NCBI GenBank assembly: GCA_046349915.1
Contig: JAXMBL010000006.1
Coordinates: 372,001-436,000 of the forward strand
Source of the DNA: CAIXSC01 sp046349915
GTDB lineage: Bacteria; Planctomycetota; Planctomycetia; Pirellulales; Pirellulaceae
DNA: 64,000 nucleotides
Reading direction: 5' to 3'
A model generated the notes under the pieces. That model saw nothing but the letters and a program-made list of their open reading frames with translations, was not told the origin of the DNA and searched no databases. The translations under genes and the position numbers were made by a program. Below, in pieces: positions 1-9,447 of this stretch (the first letter of the stretch is position 1; each line of letters starts with the position of its first letter).

Positions 1-633
1 CCGACCAACCCACAATTGCTCGACGCCCTCGCAAGCCATCTAGTCGACTCGAATTTCAACCTGAAGCAGTTGGTGCGAGTGATCATGACTAGCCGGCTGT
101 ATCAGTTGTCGTCACAACCGACCGCGGAAAACGTGGCCGACCACCGTTTCTACAGCCACTTTGTGGTCAAGCGATTGACGGCCGAACCGTTGCTGGACGC
201 GATCGATCGGGTGTGCGATGTCCAGACGAAGTACAAGAGCATGCCGCTGGGCACTCGAGCGATTGAGTTGCCGGACGCCGAATATCCCGACTACTTCCTC
301 AACACGTTCGCCAAACCCCGTCGAGCGATCGTGTGTGAATGCGAGCGGAGCCCCGACGCGAATCTGGCTCAAGCGCTCCACACATTGAACGGCGACACGT
401 TGGCGACTAAAGTCGGCGACCCCAAAGGACGCATCGCCAAGCTAATCGCCAGCGGCGTCGACCACGAAACGATCGTTAACGAGTTGTATCTGAGCGCACT
501 CTCACGACCTGCCACTCCCGCGGAAATCGACGCTTCGATCCATTTTCTGGATGAAGCCCCCACTCGCGAGGAATGCTACCAGGACATCCTCTGGGCCCTG
601 ATCAACTCGAAGCAGTTCTTGTTTGTCAGGTGA
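1..633 (+). CDS. PSD1-type protein, C-terminal DUF1553 part (5' partial)
   Basis: The frame is open from the first base, so the N-terminal part (expected signal peptide and DUF1549) lies outside the window. The visible 210 residues match the end of DUF1553: a NPQLLDALASHL segment, LVRVIMTSRLYQLSS, an R-rich middle with CECERSPDANLAQALHTLN, and the typical ending LWALINSKQFLF. Proteins of this type are exported planctomycete proteins of unknown activity, usually encoded next to a DUF1501 gene. Here the following gene is on the other strand, so any partner must be upstream of the window. Family assignment is firm; function is unknown. Confidence 0.85.
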   Translation, partial: PTNPQLLDALASHLVDSNFNLKQLVRVIMTSRLYQLSSQPTAENVADHRFYSHFVVKRLTAEPLLDAIDRVCDVQTKYKSMPLGTRAIELPDAEYPDYFLNTFAKPRRAIVCECERSPDANLAQALHTLNGDTLATKVGDPKGRIAKLIASGVDHETIVNELYLSALSRPATPAEIDASIHFLDEAPTREECYQDILWALINSKQFLFVR

Positions 634-861
634 AGTCGTCAGGTAAATTCGTTAGGTGGACCACGAATCGCTCGAATCGGACGAATGAAGAACTCGTTCC
701 GTTCGCGATGCTACGGCTAACGAGACTCGCCACGAAATGATCGCAAATGAGTTCAAATCGAGTTTTCTGTAAGTGCTGATCAACTAGAATTAGTTCCTCC
801 ACCTGTCGAGCAATAAAACGAATCGCTCTTGAGAGGAACAGCTTCTGTGCACTTCCGTGGC
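634..861. other. Intergenic gap between convergent genes
   Basis: No convincing reading frame is seen between the end of the DUF1553 gene and the lpd terminator. Short frames here have no recognisable content. Confidence 0.6.
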
Positions 862-890
862 AAAAAAGAGAGGCAGGCGATTCGCCTGCC
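862..890 (-). terminator. Rho-independent terminator of the rpsD-lpd unit
   Basis: On the minus strand a perfect inverted repeat, GGCAGGCGA/TCGCCTGCC (872-880 and 882-890), is followed by TCTCTTTTTTG. It lies about 70 bases after the lpd stop codon, in the right orientation to end that transcript. Confidence 0.75.
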
Positions 891-963
891 CCGAGGGAGA
901 TCATCAGTTGTAGTTTCCGGCAAAATCTAACTCGTGAGCTTCGAAATCACCGACTCTCCGTGG

Positions 964-2394
964 CTAGTGTGCCTTCTTCTTAGGCTTGTACATTTCGACG
1001 GCTGTGCCGAAGAAAATTTCGCCGGCGTTCATCACCGTTTCGCTCAACGTCGGGTGAGGATGGATCGACTCGGTCAAGTCGCGGACTTCGCAGCCCATTT
1101 CAATCGCCAGCACGGCTTCGGCGATCAGTTCGCCGGCGCCAGGACCAACGATGCCGCATCCCAGCACTCGTTCCGTCTTGGGATCAATGATCCACTTGGT
1201 GAAGCCTTCGGTGCGGCCCAAGGCCTGAGCCCGTCCGCTCGCCGCCCAAGGATAGACCGCCACTTCGACTTCCCGGCCCTCTTTCGCGGCCTGGTCCTGC
1301 ATCAAACCGGCCCAAGCGATTTCCGGGTCGGTAAACACCACCGCGGGAATCGCGGACTTGTCGAACAACCCCGACTTACCCATCACCGACTCGACGGCCA
1401 CCTTGGCTTCGTGCGAAGCCTTATGAGCCAACATCGGCTCGCCGGCGACATCGCCGATCACCAGAATGTGGGGATCACCGGTCCGCTGTTGTCGGTCGCA
1501 GATGATGAAGCCACGCTGATTGACTTCGACCTTGGTGTTCTCCAGCCCGATGCCGCGGCTGTTGGGACGTCGTCCCACCGACACCAGCACTCGATCAAAC
1601 TTCTCGACCCCAAACTTCCCGGGGCCTTCGAAGGCGACTTCGACGGCGCCGTCACGCACACCGATCGAACCGACCTTAGTATTCAAGAAAATACGATCGC
1701 CAAACAGCTTTTGCAGATGCTTCTGCAGCGGCTTGACCAAATCGCGGTCGGCGCCAGGCAGCAATCCGTCCGTCAATTCGACCACGCTGACTTTGGTGCC
1801 CAGGTTGGCGTAGACCGTGCCCATTTCGAGCCCAATGTACCCACCGCCGATGACCAGCAGAGTGCTCGGAATGTCCGTCAGATTCAACGCACCCGTTGAA
1901 TCCATGACTCGATCCGACCCCACCTGGAAGTTAGGCGGCATGGCAGGCGTCGAGCCGGTGGCCACAATGCAGTGGTCGAAGGTCAGCTTGCCTTCGGCCG
2001 GAATCGACTCGTGGGAGCCCTCCAGCCGGAGCGTCGTCGAATTCTCGAAGACGCCCTTCGCATGAATCACCTTGACGTTACGTCGCTTCGCCAACTGCTT
2101 GAGTCCGCCCGAGAGGGTCTCGATGACCTTCTCCTTGCGAGCTCGCAGTTTGTCGATGCTGATCGTCGGCTGGCCGAAATCCACGCCCCAATCGTGTTGC
2201 AATTCGTTGACTTCCGAGATAACTCGGGCAACGTGCAACAACGCTTTGGACGGGATACAGCCCCGCAGCAAGCAGGTACCGCCTAGTCGCGGATCTGCTT
2301 CGACCAAAACGACATCCAGGCCTTCGTCGGCCGCCAAGAAAGCAGCGGCGTAACCACCAGGTCCGCCGCCCAGCACCACGAGTTGCGCGTGCAT
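964..2394 (-). CDS. lpdA: Dihydrolipoyl dehydrogenase (E3)
   Basis: Flavoprotein that reoxidises dihydrolipoamide in 2-oxoacid dehydrogenase or glycine cleavage complexes, passing electrons to NAD+. The 476 residues are the normal length. An N-terminal FAD-binding GGGPGGYAAA (9-18), the redox disulfide motif GGTCLLRGCIPSK (C41 and C46), an NAD-binding VIGGGYIGLEMG near residue 182, the FAD-binding GDVAGEPMLAHKA and the C-terminal active-site SIHPHPTLSE are all present. The ATG lies only 10 bases after the rpsD stop, so the two genes are probably co-transcribed, an unusual pairing of translation and lipoate metabolism. A LipB-like gene occurs elsewhere in the window (21961-22734). Confidence 0.95.
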   Translation of the reverse strand: MHAQLVVLGGGPGGYAAAFLAADEGLDVVLVEADPRLGGTCLLRGCIPSKALLHVARVISEVNELQHDWGVDFGQPTISIDKLRARKEKVIETLSGGLKQLAKRRNVKVIHAKGVFENSTTLRLEGSHESIPAEGKLTFDHCIVATGSTPAMPPNFQVGSDRVMDSTGALNLTDIPSTLLVIGGGYIGLEMGTVYANLGTKVSVVELTDGLLPGADRDLVKPLQKHLQKLFGDRIFLNTKVGSIGVRDGAVEVAFEGPGKFGVEKFDRVLVSVGRRPNSRGIGLENTKVEVNQRGFIICDRQQRTGDPHILVIGDVAGEPMLAHKASHEAKVAVESVMGKSGLFDKSAIPAVVFTDPEIAWAGLMQDQAAKEGREVEVAVYPWAASGRAQALGRTEGFTKWIIDPKTERVLGCGIVGPGAGELIAEAVLAIEMGCEVRDLTESIHPHPTLSETVMNAGEIFFGTAVEMYKPKKKAH

Positions 2395-2404
2395 GACAAT
2401 CCGC

Positions 2405-3013
2405 TTAGCGAGACAGGAATTCGACGACCATATTGGCGTCGACGGGCAAACTCACGTCACTCGGTCCCGGGTTCCCTTGGACAGTCGCCCGCAGGGTTTC
2501 GGGGTCGAATGTGACCCAATCCATCGGCTCCGAGGAATTCTGCTCAGCCAACACTCGGTAGTAGTTGAGCAGATTCTCGCGCGACCGGACCGTGATAACG
2601 TCGCCCGGACGCAGGATATAGGAAGGCTTCGTGACCTTCACACCGTTGACTTGGAAGTGGCCATGGACAATGCCTTGGCGAGCTTGCGGGCGAGTTTTGG
2701 TGAACCCGGCCCGACGCACCACATTGTCTAGGCGACGTTCACACAAAACCAGCAAGTTCTCGCCGGTGTTCCCCTTAGCTCGGGAAGCGGCATCGAACAT
2801 ACGACGCAGCTGGCGTTCGCCGAGCCCGTAGTAATGCTTGATTTTCTGCTTTTCGTAGAGCGCAACACCGTAATTGGAGGGACGCTTGGTACGGCCGTGC
2901 ATACCCGGCGGATTTTCGCGCCGTTCCGACGCCCGCTTGGCTCCCGAACTTTCGTAAATCAAAGCGCCAACGCGACGGTTAATGCGGGCCTTTGGACGGG
3001 TATAGCGCGACAT
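2405..3013 (-). CDS. rpsD: 30S ribosomal protein S4
   Basis: Primary 16S rRNA-binding protein of the small subunit. The 202 residues match the family length. It starts MSRYTRPKARINRRVG, has the GLGERQLRRMF segment, and carries an S4 RNA-binding domain around residues 90-150 (CERRLDNVVRRAGF, then QARQGIVHGHFQVNG). It ends with a VVEFLSR-type tail. The gene is not inside the usual rpsM-rpsK-rpsD-rpoA cluster: its downstream neighbour is lpdA and its upstream neighbour a kinase gene. Confidence 0.96.
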   Translation of the reverse strand: MSRYTRPKARINRRVGALIYESSGAKRASERRENPPGMHGRTKRPSNYGVALYEKQKIKHYYGLGERQLRRMFDAASRAKGNTGENLLVLCERRLDNVVRRAGFTKTRPQARQGIVHGHFQVNGVKVTKPSYILRPGDVITVRSRENLLNYYRVLAEQNSSEPMDWVTFDPETLRATVQGNPGPSDVSLPVDANMVVEFLSR

Positions 3014-3079
3014 GCCCCAATATCTCCTTCAGTCTCGTCTCAGTGAAGCGTGGCATCATCGTCCATTTCCCCAACGAAT

Positions 3080-4966
3080 TCAAGGGGTCAAATTGCCAAC
3101 ACGCCCATCATTCTCGACGACTTGTACTTTTCGACCCGGCGCAGCCCCCCAGATTTCCAAAACTCGCCGCCAAGTCGCCTCCGCCACCTCGGGTCGTTTG
3201 CCGGACTGCTCGCCGGTCTGCTCGTCCCGTTCTCGACTCCCATCCGTCGGCAAATAGCCGTCTATCGCCAGTTCATCCTGAGCCGTAAGGAGATACAATC
3301 GCACTTGCTCACTGCCTCGCTGAGACTGCAAGCTCTTTCGCAGGGCAGCCATTTCTTCACGGCCTCCCTCCTGAGGGCCCGTCTCATGAGGGCCCGTCTC
3401 GACCGCAAACCGATCGCCCGCGTGCAGCCACTGTTGAGCAAAATCGCCAACCGGCCACAGCCGAGTCACCTGCCCCTGTCCGTCACTCGCCCAAATCGCA
3501 AACCAGCCATCGGTCAAACTCTCCCAAATAGTGATGCCAACCGATTGCCCCGGGTACGCCCATCGCCTCGCCCCAAGCCGCTGTTCAGGCGAGCTTTTAT
3601 CAGCCGTGGCTCGCTCATAGTAAAGTGTCGCGGCCATCGAGTCGGCATCTGATGAAGCATTCGCCTTGAGTTGCTCCACCTGGCGTTTCGACATCGGCTC
3701 TTGTGCCATTCCCGGATCAAAAGCCATCGAACTCATAGCGCCGGCTGGAGGCGATGGCGCAGCGTCGACTGCCGTAGCCATCGCCATCACATTCACAGGA
3801 CCAGCACTCGCAGGTCCATTGACTCCCGCGGGCGCCTGATCCGACCAAGCGTCGACAACCGTTTCGCTCACAACGGTCCCCAAAGCCAACTCGCGCGGCC
3901 CGCCGTCTCCTTGCCACCCCAAGCACAACGCGATGAGCACAAGAGCCACCGACACTCCAAACGCTAACCGCACTCGGTACTTGCCCAGCCCCAGCGAGAA
4001 ATTCCAATGGCGACGCCGCCCCAATCGCAAGTCCTCGAGCGCCTCGCGAAAACTCTGCGTCGACTCGAATCGTCCCGTGGGCTCTTTCGCCAAGCAACGC
4101 ATACAAACATCGCTGACGGACGGCTTCAGATCGCGAGCACGATCGATGGCAGGCAGTACGTCGCCTACTTTCGCCTGACTCCAAACCGACGCCACACTTT
4201 CGCCCAAGTACGGAGGTCTTCCAGTCAACAGTTCGTAGAAGACCGCGCCCAAGCCAAAAATGTCCGTGCGTTCGTCCATGCGTTCCAAGTCGCCCGCCGC
4301 TTGCTCGGGCGCCATGTAGGCAGGCGTGCCGGAGATCTGCCGCAACTTTTCGCTGCCGATCGCCGCCGCCAACCCAAAGTCGACCAAACGAGGAGTCCCA
4401 TCGGCGGCGATCAGAATGTTGGAAGGCTTCAAGTCACGATGCAGCAACCCCTGTGCATGAATTGCCTCGACCCCGCGAGCCACCTTCTCCAGCAAATCGA
4501 TCGATTCGGCCACCGTCAGCCGACGCTTTTGATTCATCTCGGCGAGCGTTTCTCCCGCCACATACTCGATGATCAAGTAGGGTACGCCCTCGCGACGCTC
4601 CGCCCCGTAGCACTTCGCGACAAAGGGACTGTCGACCTGCGCCAACGCCTGCCCTTCCTGGAGCACCGCGGTGCGTTGGGCCTCTGTTCGAGCCGCATGG
4701 TAGACCTTTAACACCACTTGGCGTCGCAGATCAGGATCAAAGGCGAGCAAAGCGGTCGCTTGTCCACCTCGCCCCAAAGTCCTCAGCACCAGGAACTTCC
4801 CAAACGTCTGCCGTTCACTCGCCGACGAGCTATCAGGCGAGCGACCGGACATAAACCCATCCCCGTCGCGAGCTTCCTCATCGGTGCACTCATCCCCCAA
4901 AGACTCGCAAGTCAACTCGGCGGGGCGGACGTTCGGCGGCAAAAGAAATGTCGAGGGTTGATTCAT
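3080..4966 (-). CDS. Membrane-anchored Ser/Thr protein kinase
   Basis: Hanks-type (PknB-like) kinase of 628 residues. The ATG at 4966 was chosen over a longer frame starting at 5029 because AGGAG sits 9 bases before it. The kinase domain follows an about 55-residue leader: glycine loop LGRGGQA near 65-70, ATP-binding lysine VVLKVYH near 87, catalytic HRDLKPSN near 176, DFG near 196, and GTPAYMAPEQ in the activation segment. A single membrane helix follows (about 332-351, RLAFGVSVALVLIALCLGW). The outer region carries an Ala/Pro-rich linker and a C-terminal domain with ITIWESLTDGWFAIW and VTRLWPVGDFAQQW, which resembles DUF4384-type modules (inference). The signal it reads is unknown. Confidence 0.88.
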   Translation of the reverse strand: MNQPSTFLLPPNVRPAELTCESLGDECTDEEARDGDGFMSGRSPDSSSASERQTFGKFLVLRTLGRGGQATALLAFDPDLRRQVVLKVYHAARTEAQRTAVLQEGQALAQVDSPFVAKCYGAERREGVPYLIIEYVAGETLAEMNQKRRLTVAESIDLLEKVARGVEAIHAQGLLHRDLKPSNILIAADGTPRLVDFGLAAAIGSEKLRQISGTPAYMAPEQAAGDLERMDERTDIFGLGAVFYELLTGRPPYLGESVASVWSQAKVGDVLPAIDRARDLKPSVSDVCMRCLAKEPTGRFESTQSFREALEDLRLGRRRHWNFSLGLGKYRVRLAFGVSVALVLIALCLGWQGDGGPRELALGTVVSETVVDAWSDQAPAGVNGPASAGPVNVMAMATAVDAAPSPPAGAMSSMAFDPGMAQEPMSKRQVEQLKANASSDADSMAATLYYERATADKSSPEQRLGARRWAYPGQSVGITIWESLTDGWFAIWASDGQGQVTRLWPVGDFAQQWLHAGDRFAVETGPHETGPQEGGREEMAALRKSLQSQRGSEQVRLYLLTAQDELAIDGYLPTDGSRERDEQTGEQSGKRPEVAEATWRRVLEIWGAAPGRKVQVVENDGRVGNLTP

Positions 4967-5150
4967 CGTCCGTGTCTCCTCACCCAGGACAATATCTCCC
5001 CAGGTGTTGCAGACTAGGACGAGGAACACTCGAAAAAGGTTCCCGTAATCTTTGAAAAACGGCTCGAAACAGACCCGTCAAACTGAGTCCAGATTGGACC
5101 TTAGAAAAAATCGCCGCTTTACTCTTCCAACCAGCCAGCCCCTCGAAAAC

Positions 5151-6143
5151 TCACTCCACCTGCCACACCAGCAGCTTCCCATGGGCTGCCGCGACTAGTT
5201 GATGAGACGAATCGTCGAGCACGGCATCGTGAATATGCGTCGCCGCCTTTTCTTGCTTGTGCACTCGATTTCCCGGCAGATCGAAAACCTGGACGAAACC
5301 GCCGTTATCGCCCCCCACTCCGAGCAGCCAGTCGCCGGTGGAGCCAAACTGCAACTTCTCCACCAGTCCCTTGAACTGATCATTCTGGAACTCATGGGTT
5401 CGCTCGCCCTTGCCCCAATCGAACACCTCGACTCGCGACTTCCCGCCCAAGTGGTCGATGTTCCCGACCTGCCCCATCCCACCAATCGCTAGTTTTTTTC
5501 CATCGGGCGAGAAGGCGACGCTGCGCGGACCGCCGATCGCGTGAATTCGCTCCTTCGCATCCCACGTGTACATCACCGGCGTCTCGATGGCCGCCGCCTG
5601 ATTCCCGCTGGCCACATCCCACACCACCACATGTCCCACTCGATCCGCGGTCGCCAAGAACGCCCCGTCGGCGGAAAAGCCGCACGCATACAGCATGGAG
5701 GGAAAATGGTGAGGCGTTTTCAGAGCATGCCCCTTCAGCTCATGGACCAATTTCCCCTCGGCATCCCAAACTCGACACACCATGTCGTCCGCAATGCTCG
5801 CCACCCAGCGACCATCCTGAGTCGCCGCCAACCGCCGAATCCAGCGTTGGTGAGCCTCCACTTCCCGAGCCGCCTCGCCGCTGGCCGCGTCACGCCAAAT
5901 CAACTTGCCATCGTAACTGCCAGAAACCAACCATTTCCCAACCAGCACCACTCCCGTAACGTAGCTGGAATGCCCCACCCATTCTTGAAACTCGGGTTTC
6001 TCGGCGGCAATGTCGGTCACATACACTTTGCCGTCCGACGCTCCCAGGTAGACTCGCGAAGTCTGGGGCGACTTCGCCACACTCAACAGAATCTCCTTGC
6101 GTCCGAACTCTTTGAGTTGCTTGGTTTCGTTGGGTAGCGACAT
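5151..6143 (-). CDS. WD40-repeat protein
   Basis: 330 residues with repeated beta-propeller motifs: SHSSYVTGVVLVGKWLVSGS ending in GKLIWRD, HQRWIRRLAATQDGRWVAS ending in MVCRVWD, CGFSADGAFLATADRVGHV, SVAFSPDGKKLAIGG and a C-terminal GKLLVWQVE. There is no signal peptide, so it is probably cytoplasmic, where such propellers act as protein-binding scaffolds. It is the last gene of an apparent operon with the DUF1501 gene (62 bases upstream) and a PSD1 gene, a common planctomycete arrangement. Ligand and role unknown. Confidence 0.85.
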   Translation of the reverse strand: MSLPNETKQLKEFGRKEILLSVAKSPQTSRVYLGASDGKVYVTDIAAEKPEFQEWVGHSSYVTGVVLVGKWLVSGSYDGKLIWRDAASGEAAREVEAHQRWIRRLAATQDGRWVASIADDMVCRVWDAEGKLVHELKGHALKTPHHFPSMLYACGFSADGAFLATADRVGHVVVWDVASGNQAAAIETPVMYTWDAKERIHAIGGPRSVAFSPDGKKLAIGGMGQVGNIDHLGGKSRVEVFDWGKGERTHEFQNDQFKGLVEKLQFGSTGDWLLGVGGDNGGFVQVFDLPGNRVHKQEKAATHIHDAVLDDSSHQLVAAAHGKLLVWQVE

Positions 6144-6205
6144 GGGTAGGCTTGAGGCTTGAGGCTTGAGGCTGGGACGTGGCGCTGGCGGAGAAATGTC
6201 GCCGA

Positions 6206-7528
6206 TCAGGCCAACAGTTCTCGAATTGGTTGAGTGCCGGGATTGGTCAGAGGGATGGGGCGAGCGCCGAACTGATAGGCCTTCATGTGGTCGATCCCGA
6301 GCGCCTGGAAGATCGTGGCGAACAGCTGGCCCGCATCGACCTTCCCCTCAACGACATTCTGGCCGTCGTCATCCGTCTTGCCATACAGAGCACCTCGCTT
6401 AATCCCGCAACCACTCAACGACGCGCTCCAAGCGTTCGCGAAGTGATCCCGCCCCAAACTCGAGTTAATCTGCGGCGTCCGTCCGAATTCCGAGAGCGTG
6501 ATCACGAGGGTGTGATCCAGCAAGCCTCGTTGTTGAAGATCATCAAGCAATGCGGAGAGCACTTGGTCCAGTTCCGTGACCAATTCCAAGTGAGTCTCAA
6601 AATTCTGGCCGTGGCTATCCCACCAAGCTCGCGAAACCTTGACGAACGGAACTCCCGCCTCGACTAATCGCCGCGCCACCAAAGTTTGCTCGCCGAACAG
6701 CGTTGGACCATATTGATCGCGGATCGACTGCGACTCCTGAGTGATGTCGAACAACTTATCGCTCGCCATCAAACCACGCACTCGCGCGAAGGCTTCGGTG
6801 TGGCTGGCGAGCGACGACGAGGCGCGTCCCGTCCCAAACCGGTCGCTCAACATTTGCCGCAATTCCGACCGTTCTCGGTGATCTCCTTCGGTAATATTCC
6901 CCAGTCGGCGCAGGTTCGGGGGCGCGGTATCGGTCGTCAGGAACATCGGGCTGTAGCGAGCCCCCAAAAAGCCCGCCTGCCCCAACGCGCTGCCGCGTCC
7001 TTCCGTCGCCGTGTAGAAACTGACGTAGTCGGGCACCTGACTATCGGCCTTCCCCAATTCGCGGGCGATAATCGCGCCCAAATCCGGAAATTTCACCGTG
7101 GGTTCCTCGCGTCGCCCCAGATGCATAAGGCGAGCCCCGCCGCCATGATCGGCGTTTCCCGTGCTCAACCCCCGCACGATTGCGGAATGCTGGATTCGCT
7201 GAGCCATCCGCGGCATTAGTTCGGACAGGTGCGTGCCGGGTACGCTGGTGGGAATCGAACGGAACGGGCCGCCGGTGGGCCGGCCCGGCTTGGGGTCGAA
7301 CGTCTCCAATTGGCTCGCCCCACCCGCCAACCACAACAGGATGACTCGTTTGTCCTGTTTCTTCAGTTCGTCGGCGAACGCGGGTTGCTGCAAAACGTTC
7401 AGGAAAGTCATGTCGGCCGCCGCCGCGCCGGTCAAGACCGAGCCCGCGGCCCCCGCGCCCATCGTCCTCAAGAATGATCGACGCGCGATTCCCGAACGCT
7501 GACCCGCAAACTTCTGGTCATTATCCAT
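6206..7528 (-). CDS. DUF1501 family protein, Tat-exported
   Basis: 440 residues. It begins with a twin-arginine signal (ARRSFLRTMGAGAAGS, R16-R17) followed by a hydrophobic stretch. The mature part shows family landmarks: KRVILLWLAGGASQLETFDP, PRMAQRIQHSAIVRGL, VKVSRAWWDSHGQNFETH, HTLVITLSEFGRTPQIN and GRDHFANAWSASLSG. The family is related to the alkaline phosphatase/sulfatase fold; the WDSH, EFGRTP and GRDH segments probably carry metal ligands (inference). It lies 27 bases downstream of the PSD1 gene and upstream of the WD40 gene. Substrate unknown. Confidence 0.9.
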   Translation of the reverse strand: MDNDQKFAGQRSGIARRSFLRTMGAGAAGSVLTGAAAADMTFLNVLQQPAFADELKKQDKRVILLWLAGGASQLETFDPKPGRPTGGPFRSIPTSVPGTHLSELMPRMAQRIQHSAIVRGLSTGNADHGGGARLMHLGRREEPTVKFPDLGAIIARELGKADSQVPDYVSFYTATEGRGSALGQAGFLGARYSPMFLTTDTAPPNLRRLGNITEGDHRERSELRQMLSDRFGTGRASSSLASHTEAFARVRGLMASDKLFDITQESQSIRDQYGPTLFGEQTLVARRLVEAGVPFVKVSRAWWDSHGQNFETHLELVTELDQVLSALLDDLQQRGLLDHTLVITLSEFGRTPQINSSLGRDHFANAWSASLSGCGIKRGALYGKTDDDGQNVVEGKVDAGQLFATIFQALGIDHMKAYQFGARPIPLTNPGTQPIRELLA

Positions 7529-7555
7529 GATTGCCGCACCTTACGTTCAGGGGTT

Positions 7556-9241
7556 CTAGTAGTTAAACCGGCACTCGCCGCTCATCAGCATCGCCCACAC
7601 GACTTGACGATAGGCGTCATTAAGACGATCCGCTCGCTTCAGGACATATTCTCGCAGCGGCTGCTTTTCGGTCTCATCCAGCGAGCGATTGAAGATCGCG
7701 AGCGCCGCGAGTTCCAAGGCTGCGTCCGTTTCGGCGGTGGCCGCCATTTTGCCCACGAGCGAATCACGGCCGTCGCGCAACAATTCCTTATCGATTCGCT
7801 CGCCGTTCGTCATCAGCAGCGCTTCATCGATGCTCACCTGAAAGTCCGAACCCGGCTGTTCAAACAGGCCCGCAAGCCCTCGAGCGGCGCCTTCCAGTCC
7901 TTCCAGACGCTTTTCGACGTCCGCCGCCGCTACGTCGCCGCTAAACTGCTCGGGATTTGTCGTGGCCACTCGCAACAGCATCGCATACTGCTGCGGGGTC
8001 AAAGGGCGAAGTCCGGCGACCGCAAACAATTCGGCCGCTGGACGCTCATTCGAGGTCCAAACGCTATCCCTGGCATAAGCCCGGCTCAACACAATGCCGC
8101 GCACCAATCGCCGGATGTCGTATCCGCTCTGAATGAAGTCATTGGCCAGCCAGTCGAGCAATTCGGGATGGCTGGGGGGATTCGCCGAATGCATTTGGTC
8201 GACGGGAGCGACCAAGCCGCGACCAAGGAAGCGAGCCCAAACTTGATTCACCAAGGAGCGAGCAAAGAACCGCGACTCGCCCGCCTGCAGCGCCGTTTCC
8301 ACCAACTGAGCTCGCCGGCTGAACGTCGGAACCGGCGGCGCCTTCTTGTCCTTTTTGAGTTCTTCCAGCAGCTTCTTTTCGGCCTTTTTCTGCTCTTCAT
8401 TCGGCTCGACCGATGCTGGCTCGGCCACCTTCCGGCCATCCAAAAACATCAAACTGGCGTCGCGATTCTCCCCTTCTTTCGTCTTATAGCTGAGAGCGCC
8501 GTAGTCACGCTCGCCCACGAAATCGCCGTTGTCGAACGTGCGGGCGAAGAACGACTTCATGCCATAAAAGTGCTCTTGGGTCCAGTCTTCGACCAAGGGG
8601 TGGTCGTGGCACTGAGCACAGCTCACGTTGACGCCGAAGAACAACACGCTGACATCGTTCGTCAGCTTGTCCAGATCTTTCGCTCGACGGACCACGAACT
8701 GCAAAGCGCCCTTCTGCTCGGGATCATCGTCTCGCCCCAACATCAACTCGCGGAACATCTGATTCCAAGGCCGATTCTCTTGAAATGCTTGAGTCAGATA
8801 CCCTTTCAGATTTCCACCCGTTCCCGCCATGAGCAGCGTGTCGAATTGATCGACTTGCTGGCGAGTGAACGCGGGCGACGCCATCAAGCGATCGACCCAC
8901 TGTTCGCGTTTTTTCTCATCCGAAGTCGAAACGTACGTCTGCAATTCGTACGTCGTGGGGATGCGGCCGACCAAATCGAGCATGGTGCGCCGCAGCAAGA
9001 GTCCGTCGGGCGCCGGCCCGGCGGCCGAGACGCCCGAGGCGGTCAATTTGGCGTCGATGAAGTGGTCGATCGCCTCGGCGACCGGTCGGTCCGCGGGAAA
9101 TGCCGAGGCGGTCGCCGGAGCATTCGGCGAGGCCGTCGCTGCGGGTGGGGGCGTCGCCGCGGGTTCGCTCGCGAGCACCGCGACAGCGGTTGTCGCCAAT
9201 AGCGTCAGGGACAACCAAGCAAAGCGGAGACTACTCAACAT
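7556..9241 (-). CDS. PSD1 protein (DUF1549/DUF1553), exported
   Basis: 561 residues with an N-terminal signal peptide (LRFAWLSLTLLATTAVAVLA) and an Ala/Pro/Thr-rich linker. The DUF1549 part starts near RPVAEAIDHFIDAKL and includes LLLRRTMLDLVGRIPTTYEL and the conserved cysteine motif NVSCAQCHDHPLVEDW. DUF1553 follows (SLVNQVWARFLGRGLVAPVD, HPELLDWLANDFI, VRGIVLSRAYA) and the protein ends VVWAMLMSGECRFNY. A Lys/Glu-rich insertion (EEQKKAEKKLLEELKKDKK) lies between the domains. First gene of the operon with DUF1501 and WD40. No activity has been assigned with certainty to this family. Confidence 0.9.
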   Translation of the reverse strand: MLSSLRFAWLSLTLLATTAVAVLASEPAATPPPAATASPNAPATASAFPADRPVAEAIDHFIDAKLTASGVSAAGPAPDGLLLRRTMLDLVGRIPTTYELQTYVSTSDEKKREQWVDRLMASPAFTRQQVDQFDTLLMAGTGGNLKGYLTQAFQENRPWNQMFRELMLGRDDDPEQKGALQFVVRRAKDLDKLTNDVSVLFFGVNVSCAQCHDHPLVEDWTQEHFYGMKSFFARTFDNGDFVGERDYGALSYKTKEGENRDASLMFLDGRKVAEPASVEPNEEQKKAEKKLLEELKKDKKAPPVPTFSRRAQLVETALQAGESRFFARSLVNQVWARFLGRGLVAPVDQMHSANPPSHPELLDWLANDFIQSGYDIRRLVRGIVLSRAYARDSVWTSNERPAAELFAVAGLRPLTPQQYAMLLRVATTNPEQFSGDVAAADVEKRLEGLEGAARGLAGLFEQPGSDFQVSIDEALLMTNGERIDKELLRDGRDSLVGKMAATAETDAALELAALAIFNRSLDETEKQPLREYVLKRADRLNDAYRQVVWAMLMSGECRFNY

Positions 9242-9447
9242 GTCGGCCTCGGGGAACGGCTAATGGGATCGAGACAATGACCGTTCGTGGGTCGTGAGAA
9301 AACGAAGGTGGGTCCGTGGTAGGTTGGAAAGCTTGGTCAGCGAACCGCTGGGGCTTCCTAATTCAGCTGCGGCGGGAAGGCAGTATCTTATCCCAGGTTC
9401 GGGGCGAGTTACAATTCTTTTTTCGGCCTCATGGTATGATAACGGCC

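Noticed and set aside
7604..9202. 532-residue open frame on the plus strand opposite the PSD1 gene
   Set aside because: It is a shadow of the GC-rich coding strand: no domain, signal or plausible start, while the opposite strand carries clear DUF1549/DUF1553 motifs.
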